DNA from: a virus
Direction: 5' to 3' (one strand)
Length of the DNA stretch: 30,848 bases
IMG/VR virus record: IMGVR_UViG_3300025543_000131
Coordinates: 1-30,848 of that record
The translations under genes were made by a program, and so were the position numbers. The notes beneath the pieces were generated by a model. It did no database searches, was not told the DNA's origin, and saw only the letters and a program-made list of their open reading frames with translations. Positions 1 to 7,334 of the stretch are shown here, piece by piece. Numbering within the stretch: position 1 is the first letter of the stretch; every line of letters starts with the position of its first letter.

Positions 1-471
1 AGTTCTACGGTAGTGACGGATAAATCGGTACCTACTGCAAATGCTCCAAGTGTTGTTGTAAACAATTCTGATATTTGTAAGGTAGCAACGTCAGGAGCAA
101 TTCAAACTAATATACTTGGTTTAGCTACGGGCATAGTAGTAGACGATGAGCTGTGTCAGCTTTTGAAGCTTTCCCGCCAGTTGTATGCTAGTGGCCTTAA
201 AGTTGCCTCAATTTCATTATTAGCGACAGACCCACGCGTTTTTGACAGTTTAGTAATGGCAGGCACTCCGCCTCCATATATGGGTGCTATTGGAAGTGAA
301 GCTTTAGAGAAATGGAAATCAAATCCAAATATGATACCAGAAGGCAGTGTAGTGTTTAATGATGAAGATGTTTTAAAAATTAATGTAAATGAGGATGTAA
401 GTGATGGCGAATTCCAAAAGTTTTTATTTTACGCTATGGCTCTGTATATCGGTTTCCCTATCCTTTTCTAG
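1..471 (+). CDS. Conserved phage hypothetical protein, 5' end cut by window
   Basis: The reading frame is open from base 1, so the gene probably begins before the window; a GTG at 13 is the first start-type codon inside it. The visible protein is about 156 residues. It has an N-terminal stretch with the pattern APSVVVNNSDICKV and a central segment with LLKLSRQLYASGLKVASISLL and DPRVFDSLVMAGTPPPY. From memory these resemble a conserved family of unknown function found near virion genes of marine podoviruses; no function can be assigned. The C-terminus is hydrophobic (FLFYAMALYIGFPILF) and its last 68 bases are also read in another frame as the signal peptide of the next gene. A structural or morphogenesis role is only inferred from position. 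Confidence 0.75.
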   Translation, partial: SSTVVTDKSVPTANAPSVVVNNSDICKVATSGAIQTNILGLATGIVVDDELCQLLKLSRQLYASGLKVASISLLATDPRVFDSLVMAGTPPPYMGAIGSEALEKWKSNPNMIPEGSVVFNDEDVLKINVNEDVSDGEFQKFLFYAMALYIGFPILF

Positions 472-2044
472 TAAAGCTGTAGATTGTTCAACAGATACAG
501 TTGGACTATGTACTCCTACTATTGAAGAAATAATAGATGAAGTAGTTACAGAAACAATAGAATATGAAGCAGATGGGTATACTGTAACAACCACAACTGA
601 TACGACAACAACCACAACAACTGTAACCAATGAAGATTCAGGTGATTTATTGGATGGTGATAATGGCTATGTTAGTTCTACAAAAGAAGGCGATATGGAT
701 TTTGATTTTGGAGGCCAAGGGCCTGCAAACATGCCATCAGGTAGTGGATGTTATGGTCTAGGAACAGATAAGTGTGCACAAATTACAGGATCGGGAAATA
801 GTACAAGTACAATGGGCGTGGAGGGAATGGGAACCACGTTTGTCAACACAGTTGATATATCTTCACTTGATATAGAAAATGGAGGAAGAACTAATTACAC
901 AATTAAAGTAGATAAACAAGATGCACAAGACCGTATCTATATGCACATTACAGGTAAAAACGGAAACACAAATGTATTTAGTGGTACAGACATATTGTCA
1001 GAATCAGGTGTAGCTAGTGGCTATCAAGAATATGAAAATGGGTTTGATTTTGCAGGCACTATAACATCTTTAACAATAGAAATTGGAGGTAGAGATATAA
1101 ATCTTGCTATAGGACCCTTGTTCGATGACGTCACAATTAATGTGCTCTATAACACTATCAATACGATAGTACAAAATTCAATAACAAGTGTAGAAATGTG
1201 GGTTGCTTACGGAGGTAGTACAGAAACAGAAATTATAGACATTGTAGATAATATTATTGATCATAATGATTTTGTTGAACAACCAGGTGGAGAGATAGAA
1301 ATAGAGCCTATACAAGAACCAGACGATCAAGTTTCCTATGAAATGGTAGAAATTGAAATGGAGATGGAAATGCCTGTTATGGAAATAGAAATACCAGAAA
1401 TGGAAATAGAAATGCCTGAAATAGAAATGGCAAGTGTAGAAACAGAAATTGAAATGGAGATGGAGATGGAGATAGAAATGCCAGAACCAGAGGTAGTGAA
1501 ACCAGAAGTAGAAACGCAACCTGAACCAGAAGTAAATGAACCAGAACCTGAACCAGAACCAGAAGTTTCTGAACCAGAACAAGAGGAGGTACAAGATGAA
1601 CCTACTAAAGAAGATACTAAAGAGCCTGAAGCTGATGCGGAAGAAGAGCCTGGGCCGCAAGAGAGCGTATCAAAGGCTAAAGAAAATGAAGATAGCGAAG
1701 AAGATATGGAAGAACCAAAGGATAAGGATCAAGACGAGGTAAAAAAAGAAGAAGCTAAAAAAGAAGTTGCTGCTAAAAAAATATTAAAGAAGATGGGTGA
1801 TAAGGGTAGATATGACTCAGCAAATCAGTTAAAAACATTAATTGTAATGCAAGTGTTAGGAAACTCTAAATCTTTTTTTGATAGTCAACAAAGCCTTAAC
1901 GACATAGAAGGATTTTTTACAGATAACGTAATACCTGATGCTGAGTTAACAACTAACAACATAGCTCAATATTTTTTGTTTGCAGGAAGTGATGGATTAA
2001 TGGATGAGATGATAATGCAACAATGGCAACAAATTTTGGAATAG
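404..2044 (+). CDS. Secreted Met/Glu/Pro-rich protein of unknown function
   Basis: Encodes 546 residues from ATG 404 (an in-frame GTG at 401 is the alternative; GAGG at 391-394 could serve either). Residues 1-25 form a clear signal peptide, with a hydrophobic core around residues 7-21 and likely cleavage after S-K-A at 25, so export across the inner membrane is expected. A threonine-rich stretch lies near residues 60-80. Residues about 313-396 are low-complexity Glu-Met/Glu-Ile then Pro-Glu repeats, followed by an acidic/lysine-rich segment. The C-terminal segment from about residue 459 (KKILKKMGDKGRYDSANQ onward) looks folded and I recall similar tails in marine phage proteins. Function is unknown. 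With the membrane-anchored neighbour downstream, it could act at the host envelope, for example in lysis or adsorption; this is inference. Confidence 0.85.
   Translation: MANSKSFYFTLWLCISVSLSFSSKAVDCSTDTVGLCTPTIEEIIDEVVTETIEYEADGYTVTTTTDTTTTTTTVTNEDSGDLLDGDNGYVSSTKEGDMDFDFGGQGPANMPSGSGCYGLGTDKCAQITGSGNSTSTMGVEGMGTTFVNTVDISSLDIENGGRTNYTIKVDKQDAQDRIYMHITGKNGNTNVFSGTDILSESGVASGYQEYENGFDFAGTITSLTIEIGGRDINLAIGPLFDDVTINVLYNTINTIVQNSITSVEMWVAYGGSTETEIIDIVDNIIDHNDFVEQPGGEIEIEPIQEPDDQVSYEMVEIEMEMEMPVMEIEIPEMEIEMPEIEMASVETEIEMEMEMEIEMPEPEVVKPEVETQPEPEVNEPEPEPEPEVSEPEQEEVQDEPTKEDTKEPEADAEEEPGPQESVSKAKENEDSEEDMEEPKDKDQDEVKKEEAKKEVAAKKILKKMGDKGRYDSANQLKTLIVMQVLGNSKSFFDSQQSLNDIEGFFTDNVIPDAELTTNNIAQYFLFAGSDGLMDEMIMQQWQQILE
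1340..1590 (+). repeat. Low-complexity Met-Glu / Pro-Glu coding repeat
   Basis: A purine-rich stretch built from GAA/GAG with ATG, ATA and CCA codons, giving Glu-Met, Glu-Ile and Pro-Glu dipeptide and tetrapeptide units. The units are imperfect, so this is a coding repeat inside the secreted protein and not a CRISPR or regulatory array. Such tracts change length easily by slippage and the encoded part is probably extended or coiled. Confidence 0.8.
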
Positions 2045-2046
2045 CC

Positions 2047-2595
2047 ATGGCAGAAATGGAATTTGCGGGTTTAAAATTTAAGGGCGGAAAAATATTCGTA
2101 GTTCTTACGGCATTGACTACACTTGGTGGTGGACTGTGGGGCGGATTTGAATTCTACAAAGATTACCTCAATATGAAAGAACAGATACAAAACTATGTAG
2201 CTCCTGACCTTTCAGAGTTTGATAAGACTATTGCTTTAACTAAAGAAGAAATGAAAAGTAAAACAGAGCTTATACAAACAGAAGTTGAAATGATAATGCA
2301 AGAGATGGAAATGATGATGTCGGAAATTCGCTTAGTGAGTGATGTGGCAAACGAATTGAAAAACGACCTTCGGCAAGATGTAAGAAGAGTAGAGAAAATT
2401 GTTAATGATGTAGAACAACAAGTGAAAGAAGATGCTAGAGATAATTCAAAAGATTTAAAAATTACTGTAGATACAATTGAAGAAGATATGTCAAAATTAA
2501 AATCTGATTTAGAAGAAAAGATGAAAGAGTTACAAGAGAGTATTGATAAACAAATTAAACTTACTCTTGCTAATCCTTTATCTCAAATGAAGTAA
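2047..2595 (+). CDS. Membrane-anchored coiled-coil protein
   Basis: 182 residues from ATG 2047. An ATG at 2023 would add eight residues inside the previous gene; I prefer 2047 because the recognisable protein starts at MAEMEFAGLKFKGGK. Residues about 15-37 are a single hydrophobic Gly-rich segment (VVLTALTTLGGGLWGGF) fit for one membrane span. The remaining 140 residues are charged and heptad-like with many Lys, Glu and Met, typical of a long coiled coil. This topology is compatible with a spanin-like or holin-accessory protein or a membrane-tethered virion factor, but no family match can be proven by eye. It follows the secreted protein closely, and its stop overlaps the next start (TAATG). 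Confidence 0.8.
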   Translation: MAEMEFAGLKFKGGKIFVVLTALTTLGGGLWGGFEFYKDYLNMKEQIQNYVAPDLSEFDKTIALTKEEMKSKTELIQTEVEMIMQEMEMMMSEIRLVSDVANELKNDLRQDVRRVEKIVNDVEQQVKEDARDNSKDLKITVDTIEEDMSKLKSDLEEKMKELQESIDKQIKLTLANPLSQMK

Positions 2596-2735
2596 TGGCT
2601 GCAAAACTTCCAACCAACGAATACTTTACACCAATTAAAAAAAGAACGAGCATCGGTAATTCATCTCGTTCAAAACCAAAAAATAAACATAAGAGATTGA
2701 ATTGGAAAAAATACAACCGACAAGGCAACAGATAA
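2595..2735 (+). CDS. Small basic conserved phage protein (46 aa)
   Basis: A 46-residue reading frame starting at the ATG of TAATG and ending at TAA 2733-2735. It is very rich in Lys, Arg and Asn, with the segment KKRTSIGNSSRSKPKNKHKR in the middle and an aromatic/basic C-terminus (NWKKYNRQGNR). I recall similar short basic proteins next to tail or connector genes in marine phages, which supports translation, but no function is known. The composition suggests nucleic-acid contact or a virion-internal role (inference). Its last 34 bases overlap the next gene in another frame. Confidence 0.65.
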   Translation: MAAKLPTNEYFTPIKKRTSIGNSSRSKPKNKHKRLNWKKYNRQGNR

Positions 2736-3292
2736 TAGAAGACGTTAGACTTTGGTCTAAGAATTTTTTAGAAGTATCTAATGTACATTTAGGAGGTGCT
2801 CCTGCTTGTCCCTTTGCTAAAAAAGCATGGGCTGATGATAAAGTTTGGATTGCTGTCAAAACTAAACACAGTACTTATAAGAAAGAATTAAATGATTGTA
2901 TTAAAAATTTAGATTTTACTAAAAAAGAAATATTAATATTTTGTGATCCTTATTACAGCTATTCTCCTGACGAACTGCATCTAGCTACAGAAGATTACAA
3001 TGAATGGTATAATATAAAAGACATATATTTTATGAGTTTTCACCCATCTAATCCAGCTACTGTAGATGAGCAAGAATTTTTAGTATTTCCTACTGATGAG
3101 CCAGATACAAGTGATTCTTATCCAGAGCATAAATATTCTATGATGCTAGTACAAAAGTTCTCGCAATTACAGCAAGCTTCTGATAAATTGCACAAACAAG
3201 GTTATTATAAACTATGGCCTGACGAATACTATCGAGACGTCGTAGTATCACGTGATAATAAATACAAAAAGATCAATGGAGGTCTATCATGA
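2702..3292 (+). CDS. Conserved hypothetical with CPFAKK motif, remotely DUF1415-like
   Basis: 196 residues. The only reasonable start is TTG 2702: an in-frame stop lies at 2690, and AAGAG at 2691-2695 gives a six-base spacing. Visible landmarks are a helix with W18, the motif CPFAKKAW at residues 36-43, LIFCDPYYSYSPDE in the middle, MSFHP at 111-115, and a C-terminal helix YSMMLVQKFSQLQQASDKL. The order 'helix-W, CPFAK, strand, SFHP, helix' resembles the bacterial DUF1415 family, whose function is unknown to me. The likeness is by eye and weak. It sits in the structural operon and overlaps both neighbours, so it is probably a co-expressed accessory protein. Confidence 0.75.
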   Translation: MEKIQPTRQQIIEDVRLWSKNFLEVSNVHLGGAPACPFAKKAWADDKVWIAVKTKHSTYKKELNDCIKNLDFTKKEILIFCDPYYSYSPDELHLATEDYNEWYNIKDIYFMSFHPSNPATVDEQEFLVFPTDEPDTSDSYPEHKYSMMLVQKFSQLQQASDKLHKQGYYKLWPDEYYRDVVVSRDNKYKKINGGLS

Positions 3293-3732
3293 TGGGTAAA
3301 AAGAAAACAGCCATGAAACGTGGCGGTAAAGTTGTTAAAAAAAGAGGTGGCGGACCAGTTAAAAAAATGGCTAAAGGTGGTGACGCTATTAATCAACATA
3401 AAAGAATGGCTATGGGAATGATGAATGGCGGTACAGTTAAGAAACGTGCTAGTGGCAGTGGAAGAACAGGTGAAATGATGTATTCTAGAGGCTATGGTGC
3501 TGGTGAAAAATCTAAACGTACACCTACAATGCTAATGGATCGTGGACCTTCAGGAATGAAAAAAGGTGGTCGTGTTGGTAAAAAAGAACAAGGTTATAAA
3601 GATCGTAAAGATGAATCAATTGCAATGCGTGTTAAAAAGAAAAGAACAAAAAAACAATTAAAAGCAAGTGCAAATGAATCTTATGGTAAATTTGGAAGTA
3701 AGGCTCGTAAAAAAGGCAAGATCAATAGATAA
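3289..3732 (+). CDS. Lys/Gly-rich basic protein
   Basis: 147 residues from ATG 3289; the next codon is also ATG (3292). GGAGGT at 3278-3283 fits both. The protein is extremely rich in Lys, Arg, Gly and Met, with repeated KKGG, AKGG and NGG turns such as KKRGGGPVKKMAKGGD and MKKGGRVGKK, and few acidic residues. No fold or enzyme motif is visible. It is probably disordered and could bind DNA or RNA or neutralise packaged DNA; that is inference from charge. Similar GG turns recur in the internal virion proteins at the right end, suggesting a shared virion role. It overlaps the previous gene (ATGA) and the next (TAATG). Confidence 0.75.
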   Translation: MMGKKKTAMKRGGKVVKKRGGGPVKKMAKGGDAINQHKRMAMGMMNGGTVKKRASGSGRTGEMMYSRGYGAGEKSKRTPTMLMDRGPSGMKKGGRVGKKEQGYKDRKDESIAMRVKKKRTKKQLKASANESYGKFGSKARKKGKINR

Positions 3733-4436
3733 TGCCAACTTATGCAAGCACAGCCAATTTTGATTTCTCTATTGATGAAATAGTTGAAGAAGCTTTTGAA
3801 CGATGCGGTTTACAAGATCGTACTGGGTACCAACTTAAAACCGCTCGTCGTTCATTAAATCTTCTTTTAGCTGAATGGTCTAATAGAGGACTTAATCTTT
3901 GGACAATACAAAAACAAACAGCAGCATTAGCTGCAAACACTATTGAGTTAAGTGGTACAGCTTTATATGGTGCAGCAGCAAGTGATGCTTCTCAAATTGT
4001 AGAAATAACAGATTTAGTCATTCGTGACGCAAGTAATAATGAGTATTCTTGTTCACCTATTAGTAGATCAACATATTTAAATTATACTGTTAAGACTTCT
4101 GGTGGTAGACCAACTCAATATTATTTTGAAAAAACAATTAATCCTAAATTATATTTATATCCTGCAGCCGATGCGGCTTATACCGTAGTTTATTATGCTA
4201 TGCTTAGAATGAAAGATTCTGGTGATTACACTAATAATAATGAAATACCTTTTTCTTTTTTACCGTGCTTAACAGCAGGGTTAGCTTATTATATATCTAT
4301 GAAATATGCACCTGATAGAATTGGTATTTTAAAACAAGTATACGAGGAAGAGTTTCAAAGAGCTGCGGACACAAATAGAGAAAATGTAAGCTCTCATTTT
4401 GTTCCTTTCATTGGTATTACAGGAGGAACTTATTAA
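3732..4436 (+). CDS. P22 gp4-like tail accessory / DNA stabilisation protein
   Basis: 234 residues. The N-terminal half has the helix pair typical of P22 gp4-like head-completion proteins: SIDEIVEEAFERCGL, then LKTARRSLNLLLAEWSNRGLNLWTI. A β-rich middle follows (EITDLVIRD, RPTQYYFEK, LYLYPAAD), then a C-terminal helix with YISMKYAPDRIGILKQVYEEEFQRA. In P22, gp4 forms a ring under the portal that closes the head and carries the tail hub. The length is somewhat above the P22 protein. It lies directly before another connector-type pair, which fits a neck gene cluster. Start is the ATG of TAATG. Confidence 0.8.
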   Translation: MPTYASTANFDFSIDEIVEEAFERCGLQDRTGYQLKTARRSLNLLLAEWSNRGLNLWTIQKQTAALAANTIELSGTALYGAAASDASQIVEITDLVIRDASNNEYSCSPISRSTYLNYTVKTSGGRPTQYYFEKTINPKLYLYPAADAAYTVVYYAMLRMKDSGDYTNNNEIPFSFLPCLTAGLAYYISMKYAPDRIGILKQVYEEEFQRAADTNRENVSSHFVPFIGITGGTY

Positions 4437-4912
4437 TGGGACGATATTCTTCAGGAAAATTTGCTTTACGAATTTCAGATCGTGATGGTTTTGCATATCC
4501 TTATAATGAAATGGTACAAGAATGGACAGGAGCATGGGTTCATAAATCAGAATACGAAGTAAAGTCTCCTTTATTAAATCCAACTAATCATCCAACCGAT
4601 GCACAATCTTTACAACACGCTAAACCACAGGTAATTAGTGTTACTATACCTCTTGGCGGTATTTATATAAATGATGATATTGATTCAAAAGCTATGATAG
4701 ATGGAGGAGCTAATGGTGTTTCTCCTGCAATTGGAGCAAACAATTTTCAGACTGTTATGCAAACTATACAACAATTTAATCCTATTCCTGCTCCTGGAGC
4801 TTTAGAAACAGTGCAAGTTAGAACAATGCAACCCTTAAATGGAAGTTCACAAGCTAATCAAGACACTATAATGAACACCCAATTAGGCACAGCAACGGTG
4901 GTAATATCATGA
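4436..4912 (+). CDS. Conserved neck-region structural protein
   Basis: 158 residues starting at ATG 4436 with a strong AGGAGG upstream. The N-terminus is distinctive: MGRYSSGKFALRISDRDGF, then YNEMVQEWTGAWVHKSEYE and a Pro/Asn-rich stretch (LLNPTNHPTDAQSL). The second half is low-complexity Gln/Asn/Pro-rich. From memory, proteins with this N-terminus sit between gp4-like and adaptor genes in marine podoviruses and are annotated as hypothetical or structural. No enzymatic motif is visible. A role as a small head-tail joining component is inferred from position between two connector genes, with which it overlaps by one and four bases. Confidence 0.7.
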   Translation: MGRYSSGKFALRISDRDGFAYPYNEMVQEWTGAWVHKSEYEVKSPLLNPTNHPTDAQSLQHAKPQVISVTIPLGGIYINDDIDSKAMIDGGANGVSPAIGANNFQTVMQTIQQFNPIPAPGALETVQVRTMQPLNGSSQANQDTIMNTQLGTATVVIS

Positions 4913-5589
4913 GTACATACACAGAAGTAGTAGATCAAATAAGAAGTTACACAGAAACAGATAGCACTGTATTAACTACAGCAATCGTAAACGATTTTAT
5001 TAATCAAGCAGAACTACGTATATTTAGAGAAGTTGATCTTGATGTATTTAGAGCTTATCAATTTGCTACCTTAACTCAAGGTAATGAGTTTGTTACTTTG
5101 CCAGGAGCTACTCCAAGCACTATGGCATTTGTTCGTACAGCTTCTATTTATCCTTCTACTGGAACAGATGCAAACGTTAGAACGTATTTATTACAAAAAG
5201 ATATTAGCTACATGACAGAATATTGGCCAAATAGAACTACTCAAAGTAAACCAAGATATTATGCGATGTGGGATCAGAATACAATATACCTTGCTCCAAC
5301 GCCAGATACAGCATATAAGATAGAATTAGCTTTGAATCGTAATGAAACAGGGCTTTCCGCAACTAACACGACAAGTTGGGTTAGTACAAATGCGCCACAA
5401 GTATTATTATATGCTTGTCTTATTGAGGCTTTTAAGTTCCTCAAAGGACCTTATGATTTACTTGCACAGTACGAAAAAAGTTATAATGAATCCGTACAAA
5501 GACTTGCAATTGAACAACAAGGAAGACGAAGAAGAGATGAATATCAAGATGGTGTTATTCGTTTACCTTTGCCTTCACAAAACCCATAG
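4909..5589 (+). CDS. Phage adaptor protein (head-tail connector)
   Basis: 226 residues from an ATGA overlap. Features are an N-terminal helix and FINQAELRIFREVDLDVFR, a β-rich middle with FVTLPGATPSTMAFVRTASI and YWPNRTTQSKPRYYAMWDQN, then TIYLAPTPDTAYKIELALNR, and a long C-terminal helical part ending in a basic patch (GRRRRDE). This order (helix, 'pairing' segment, P-x-x-Y-...-W-x-x-D, L-x-P-x-P) matches the phage SU10-type/T7 gp11-like adaptor family, which forms the ring between portal and tail hub. Sequence similarity is by recollection, so function is likely but not proven. Confidence 0.75.
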   Translation: MSTYTEVVDQIRSYTETDSTVLTTAIVNDFINQAELRIFREVDLDVFRAYQFATLTQGNEFVTLPGATPSTMAFVRTASIYPSTGTDANVRTYLLQKDISYMTEYWPNRTTQSKPRYYAMWDQNTIYLAPTPDTAYKIELALNRNETGLSATNTTSWVSTNAPQVLLYACLIEAFKFLKGPYDLLAQYEKSYNESVQRLAIEQQGRRRRDEYQDGVIRLPLPSQNP

Positions 5590-5598
5590 GAGATAAAA

Positions 5599-6057
5599 AT
5601 GGCTATAACACAAGCAGTGTGCAACACCTTTAAAAAAGAATTATTAGAGGGAAAGCACGATTTTGCAAATGGTGGGCATACTTTTAAAATTGCGTTGTTT
5701 ACATCAAGCGCAAGTTTAGGAGCAGGCACTGCTAACTATTCAACAAGTAACGAAATAACAAACGCTTCTGGATCAGCGTATTCAGCAGGTGGAGAAACTT
5801 TACAGAACCAATCTGTAACAGGAGGCACAGGAGCTTCAACAGCATATGTTGACTTCAATACTAACCCTCAATGGACTTCTGCTAGTTTCACAGCTAACGG
5901 CGCTATGATTTATAACACCACTACTGATGGTGGATCAGGCACTACGAATTCAGTTTGTATTTTAGCATTTGGTTCTGATTTTACAGCAACCAACGGTACG
6001 TTTACTATTGAATTTCCAGCACCAGGCACGAGTACAGCTATACTGAGATTATCGTAG
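5599..6057 (+). CDS. Conserved phage structural protein (MAITQ...SFK type)
   Basis: 152 residues with AGGAG just before the start. The N-terminus reads MAITQAVCNTFKKELLEG, followed by HTFKIALFTSSASLGAGTANY; the rest is Thr/Ser/Gly/Ala-rich β structure ending in TFTIEFPAPGTSTAILRLS. Proteins of this kind recur beside tail-fibre genes in marine phages and are usually unnamed. The composition is that of a β-sandwich virion protein, possibly a tail or decoration component; there is no catalytic signature. It opens the fibre block and is separated from the adaptor by nine bases. Confidence 0.7.
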   Translation: MAITQAVCNTFKKELLEGKHDFANGGHTFKIALFTSSASLGAGTANYSTSNEITNASGSAYSAGGETLQNQSVTGGTGASTAYVDFNTNPQWTSASFTANGAMIYNTTTDGGSGTTNSVCILAFGSDFTATNGTFTIEFPAPGTSTAILRLS

Positions 6058-6066
6058 GAGTTTAAC

Positions 6067-6525
6067 ATGGCATTGATTATCAATGATCGTGTTAAGGAAA
6101 CCACGACATCAACAGGTACGGGGACCGTGAATCTTGCAGGAGCAAGCACAGGTTTTCAAACTTTTGTCGCTGGTATTGGCACAACAAATACGACGTACTA
6201 CTGTATTGCCATGCAATCAGGAAGTACGGAATATGAAATTGGTATAGGTACTGTAACCGATGCTGCTCCCGATACACTATCAAGAGATACAGTTTTAGAG
6301 AGTACGAATAGTGATAATAAAGTAGATTTTTCTGCAGGTGCAAAAGATGTATTTTGTACATATCCAGCAAAGAAGGCACCATCTCCTGTCATGGATCCTA
6401 CAGCATATGTGACAACACATAATTCTACAATTAGCGATGTTCAAACAATGGACTCTGGCGTTTTAGCTGGACCCGTATCTATTACAGGTACACTGTCCGT
6501 AACAGGAAATTTATTTATTTTATGA
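6067..6525 (+). CDS. Conserved phage tail-region protein (DRVKETTT type)
   Basis: 152 residues with TAGGAG six bases before ATG 6067. The opening ALIINDRVKETTTSTGTGTV and the central IAMQSGSTEYEIGIGTV with LSRDTVLESTNSDNKVDFSAG are a pattern I recall from phage tail and neck proteins, where it precedes a fibre. The end, GTLSVTGNLFIL, is a short hydrophobic β-tail of the kind that packs in trimers. Function is not established; a baseplate-side or fibre-attachment structural role is inferred. Its stop overlaps the start of the first cassette gene by four bases. Confidence 0.7.
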   Translation: MALIINDRVKETTTSTGTGTVNLAGASTGFQTFVAGIGTTNTTYYCIAMQSGSTEYEIGIGTVTDAAPDTLSRDTVLESTNSDNKVDFSAGAKDVFCTYPAKKAPSPVMDPTAYVTTHNSTISDVQTMDSGVLAGPVSITGTLSVTGNLFIL

Positions 6526-7334
6526 GCACGATTGAAGTAAATAAAATTATACCACAAGGATCAGGTACTGCTCTTCAAATAGGAGAGAACGGTGACACCA
6601 TAACGTTGCCAGCAGGTACGGTAATAACATTACCTAACGGATCAATTACAAACGACGAACTAGCAGGTTCTATTGCTAATGCAAAATTAGCAAATTCATC
6701 AATTACAATTAACGGATCATCTGTTGCTTTAGGTGGTTCAATAACAGTAGGATCAGTTTTAACTTTTCCAACAATAGGTTCTATTAATCCTTCAACAATA
6801 GAAAACACACAAACAGCAGTTACTATTACAGGAACTAATTATATTTCTGTTCCTTTTGTCGATGCAATTAATTCTTCAACAGGAGCTATTGTGTCAGCAG
6901 ACTCAGTATCTTTTACAAATGGAACAACTATTGTAGCAACTTTTACACTACCTGTAGACGGTACGTATTTTCTCCGTGTAGAAAATAATGACGGACTAGC
7001 CGTACGATCAGGTTCAGCATTACTAACTGTATCAGACGCACCAGCTTGGCAAACAGCGGCAGGATCACTTGGTACAAATGCTGCTGGTAGTACTGTCTCT
7101 TACACAGTTTCAGCTACGAGTGCTACAGCGTATGCAGTTCAATCTGGTTCTTTACCTGGAGGTGTTTCTTTAAATACAAGCACAGGAGCTATTACAGGAA
7201 CAGAATCAGGAGCTACTTCAGAAACAACTTACAATTTTACTATTCGTGCTACTGACGCTCAAGCACAAACAGCAGATAGAGCCTTTTCAATTACCATTTC
7301 AGTTGGTATAAACAACTCAATGAGGCTTCAATAA
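6522..7334 (+). CDS. Tail fibre gene A1: attachment motif + IPT/TIG + Ig-like
   Basis: 270 residues. Residues 1-30 carry the fibre attachment pattern MSTIEVNKIIPQGSGTALQI followed by GENGDTITLPAG. Residues about 44-78 contain SITNDELAGSIANAKLANSS and ITINGSSVALGGSITVG, a linker I recall from phage fibres. An IPT/TIG domain spans about 83-168 (PTIGSINPSTIENTQTAVTI, then the G-T-Y-F-L-R-V-E-N strand). A putative Ig (He_PIG-like) domain spans about 172-262, with LPGGVSLNTSTGAITGT and TYNFTIRATDAQAQTADRAF. The C-terminus NNSMRLQ may supply the first strand of the LamG fold encoded by the next gene. It likely anchors or extends the adhesin. Stop and next start share TAATG. Confidence 0.8.
   Translation: MSTIEVNKIIPQGSGTALQIGENGDTITLPAGTVITLPNGSITNDELAGSIANAKLANSSITINGSSVALGGSITVGSVLTFPTIGSINPSTIENTQTAVTITGTNYISVPFVDAINSSTGAIVSADSVSFTNGTTIVATFTLPVDGTYFLRVENNDGLAVRSGSALLTVSDAPAWQTAAGSLGTNAAGSTVSYTVSATSATAYAVQSGSLPGGVSLNTSTGAITGTESGATSETTYNFTIRATDAQAQTADRAFSITISVGINNSMRLQ
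7266..7291 (+). repeat. 26-base exact direct repeat, copy in A1
   Basis: Identical over 26 bases to 10901-10926. It encodes the end of the Ig-like domain (QTADRAFS region) in two cassettes whose surrounding DNA is clearly diverged. It marks recent exchange or selective conservation between A1 and A2. Confidence 0.85.

Noticed and set aside
1340-1590. Possible CRISPR or tandem regulatory repeat
   Set aside because: Units are short, imperfect, in frame and without spacers; it is low-complexity coding sequence.
1178-1660. Minus-strand frame of 160 residues rich in Phe and Trp
   Set aside because: It is the antisense shadow of the Glu-Met/Pro-Glu repeats; aromatic-rich composition comes from reversed GAA/ATG codons and no ribosome site is seen.
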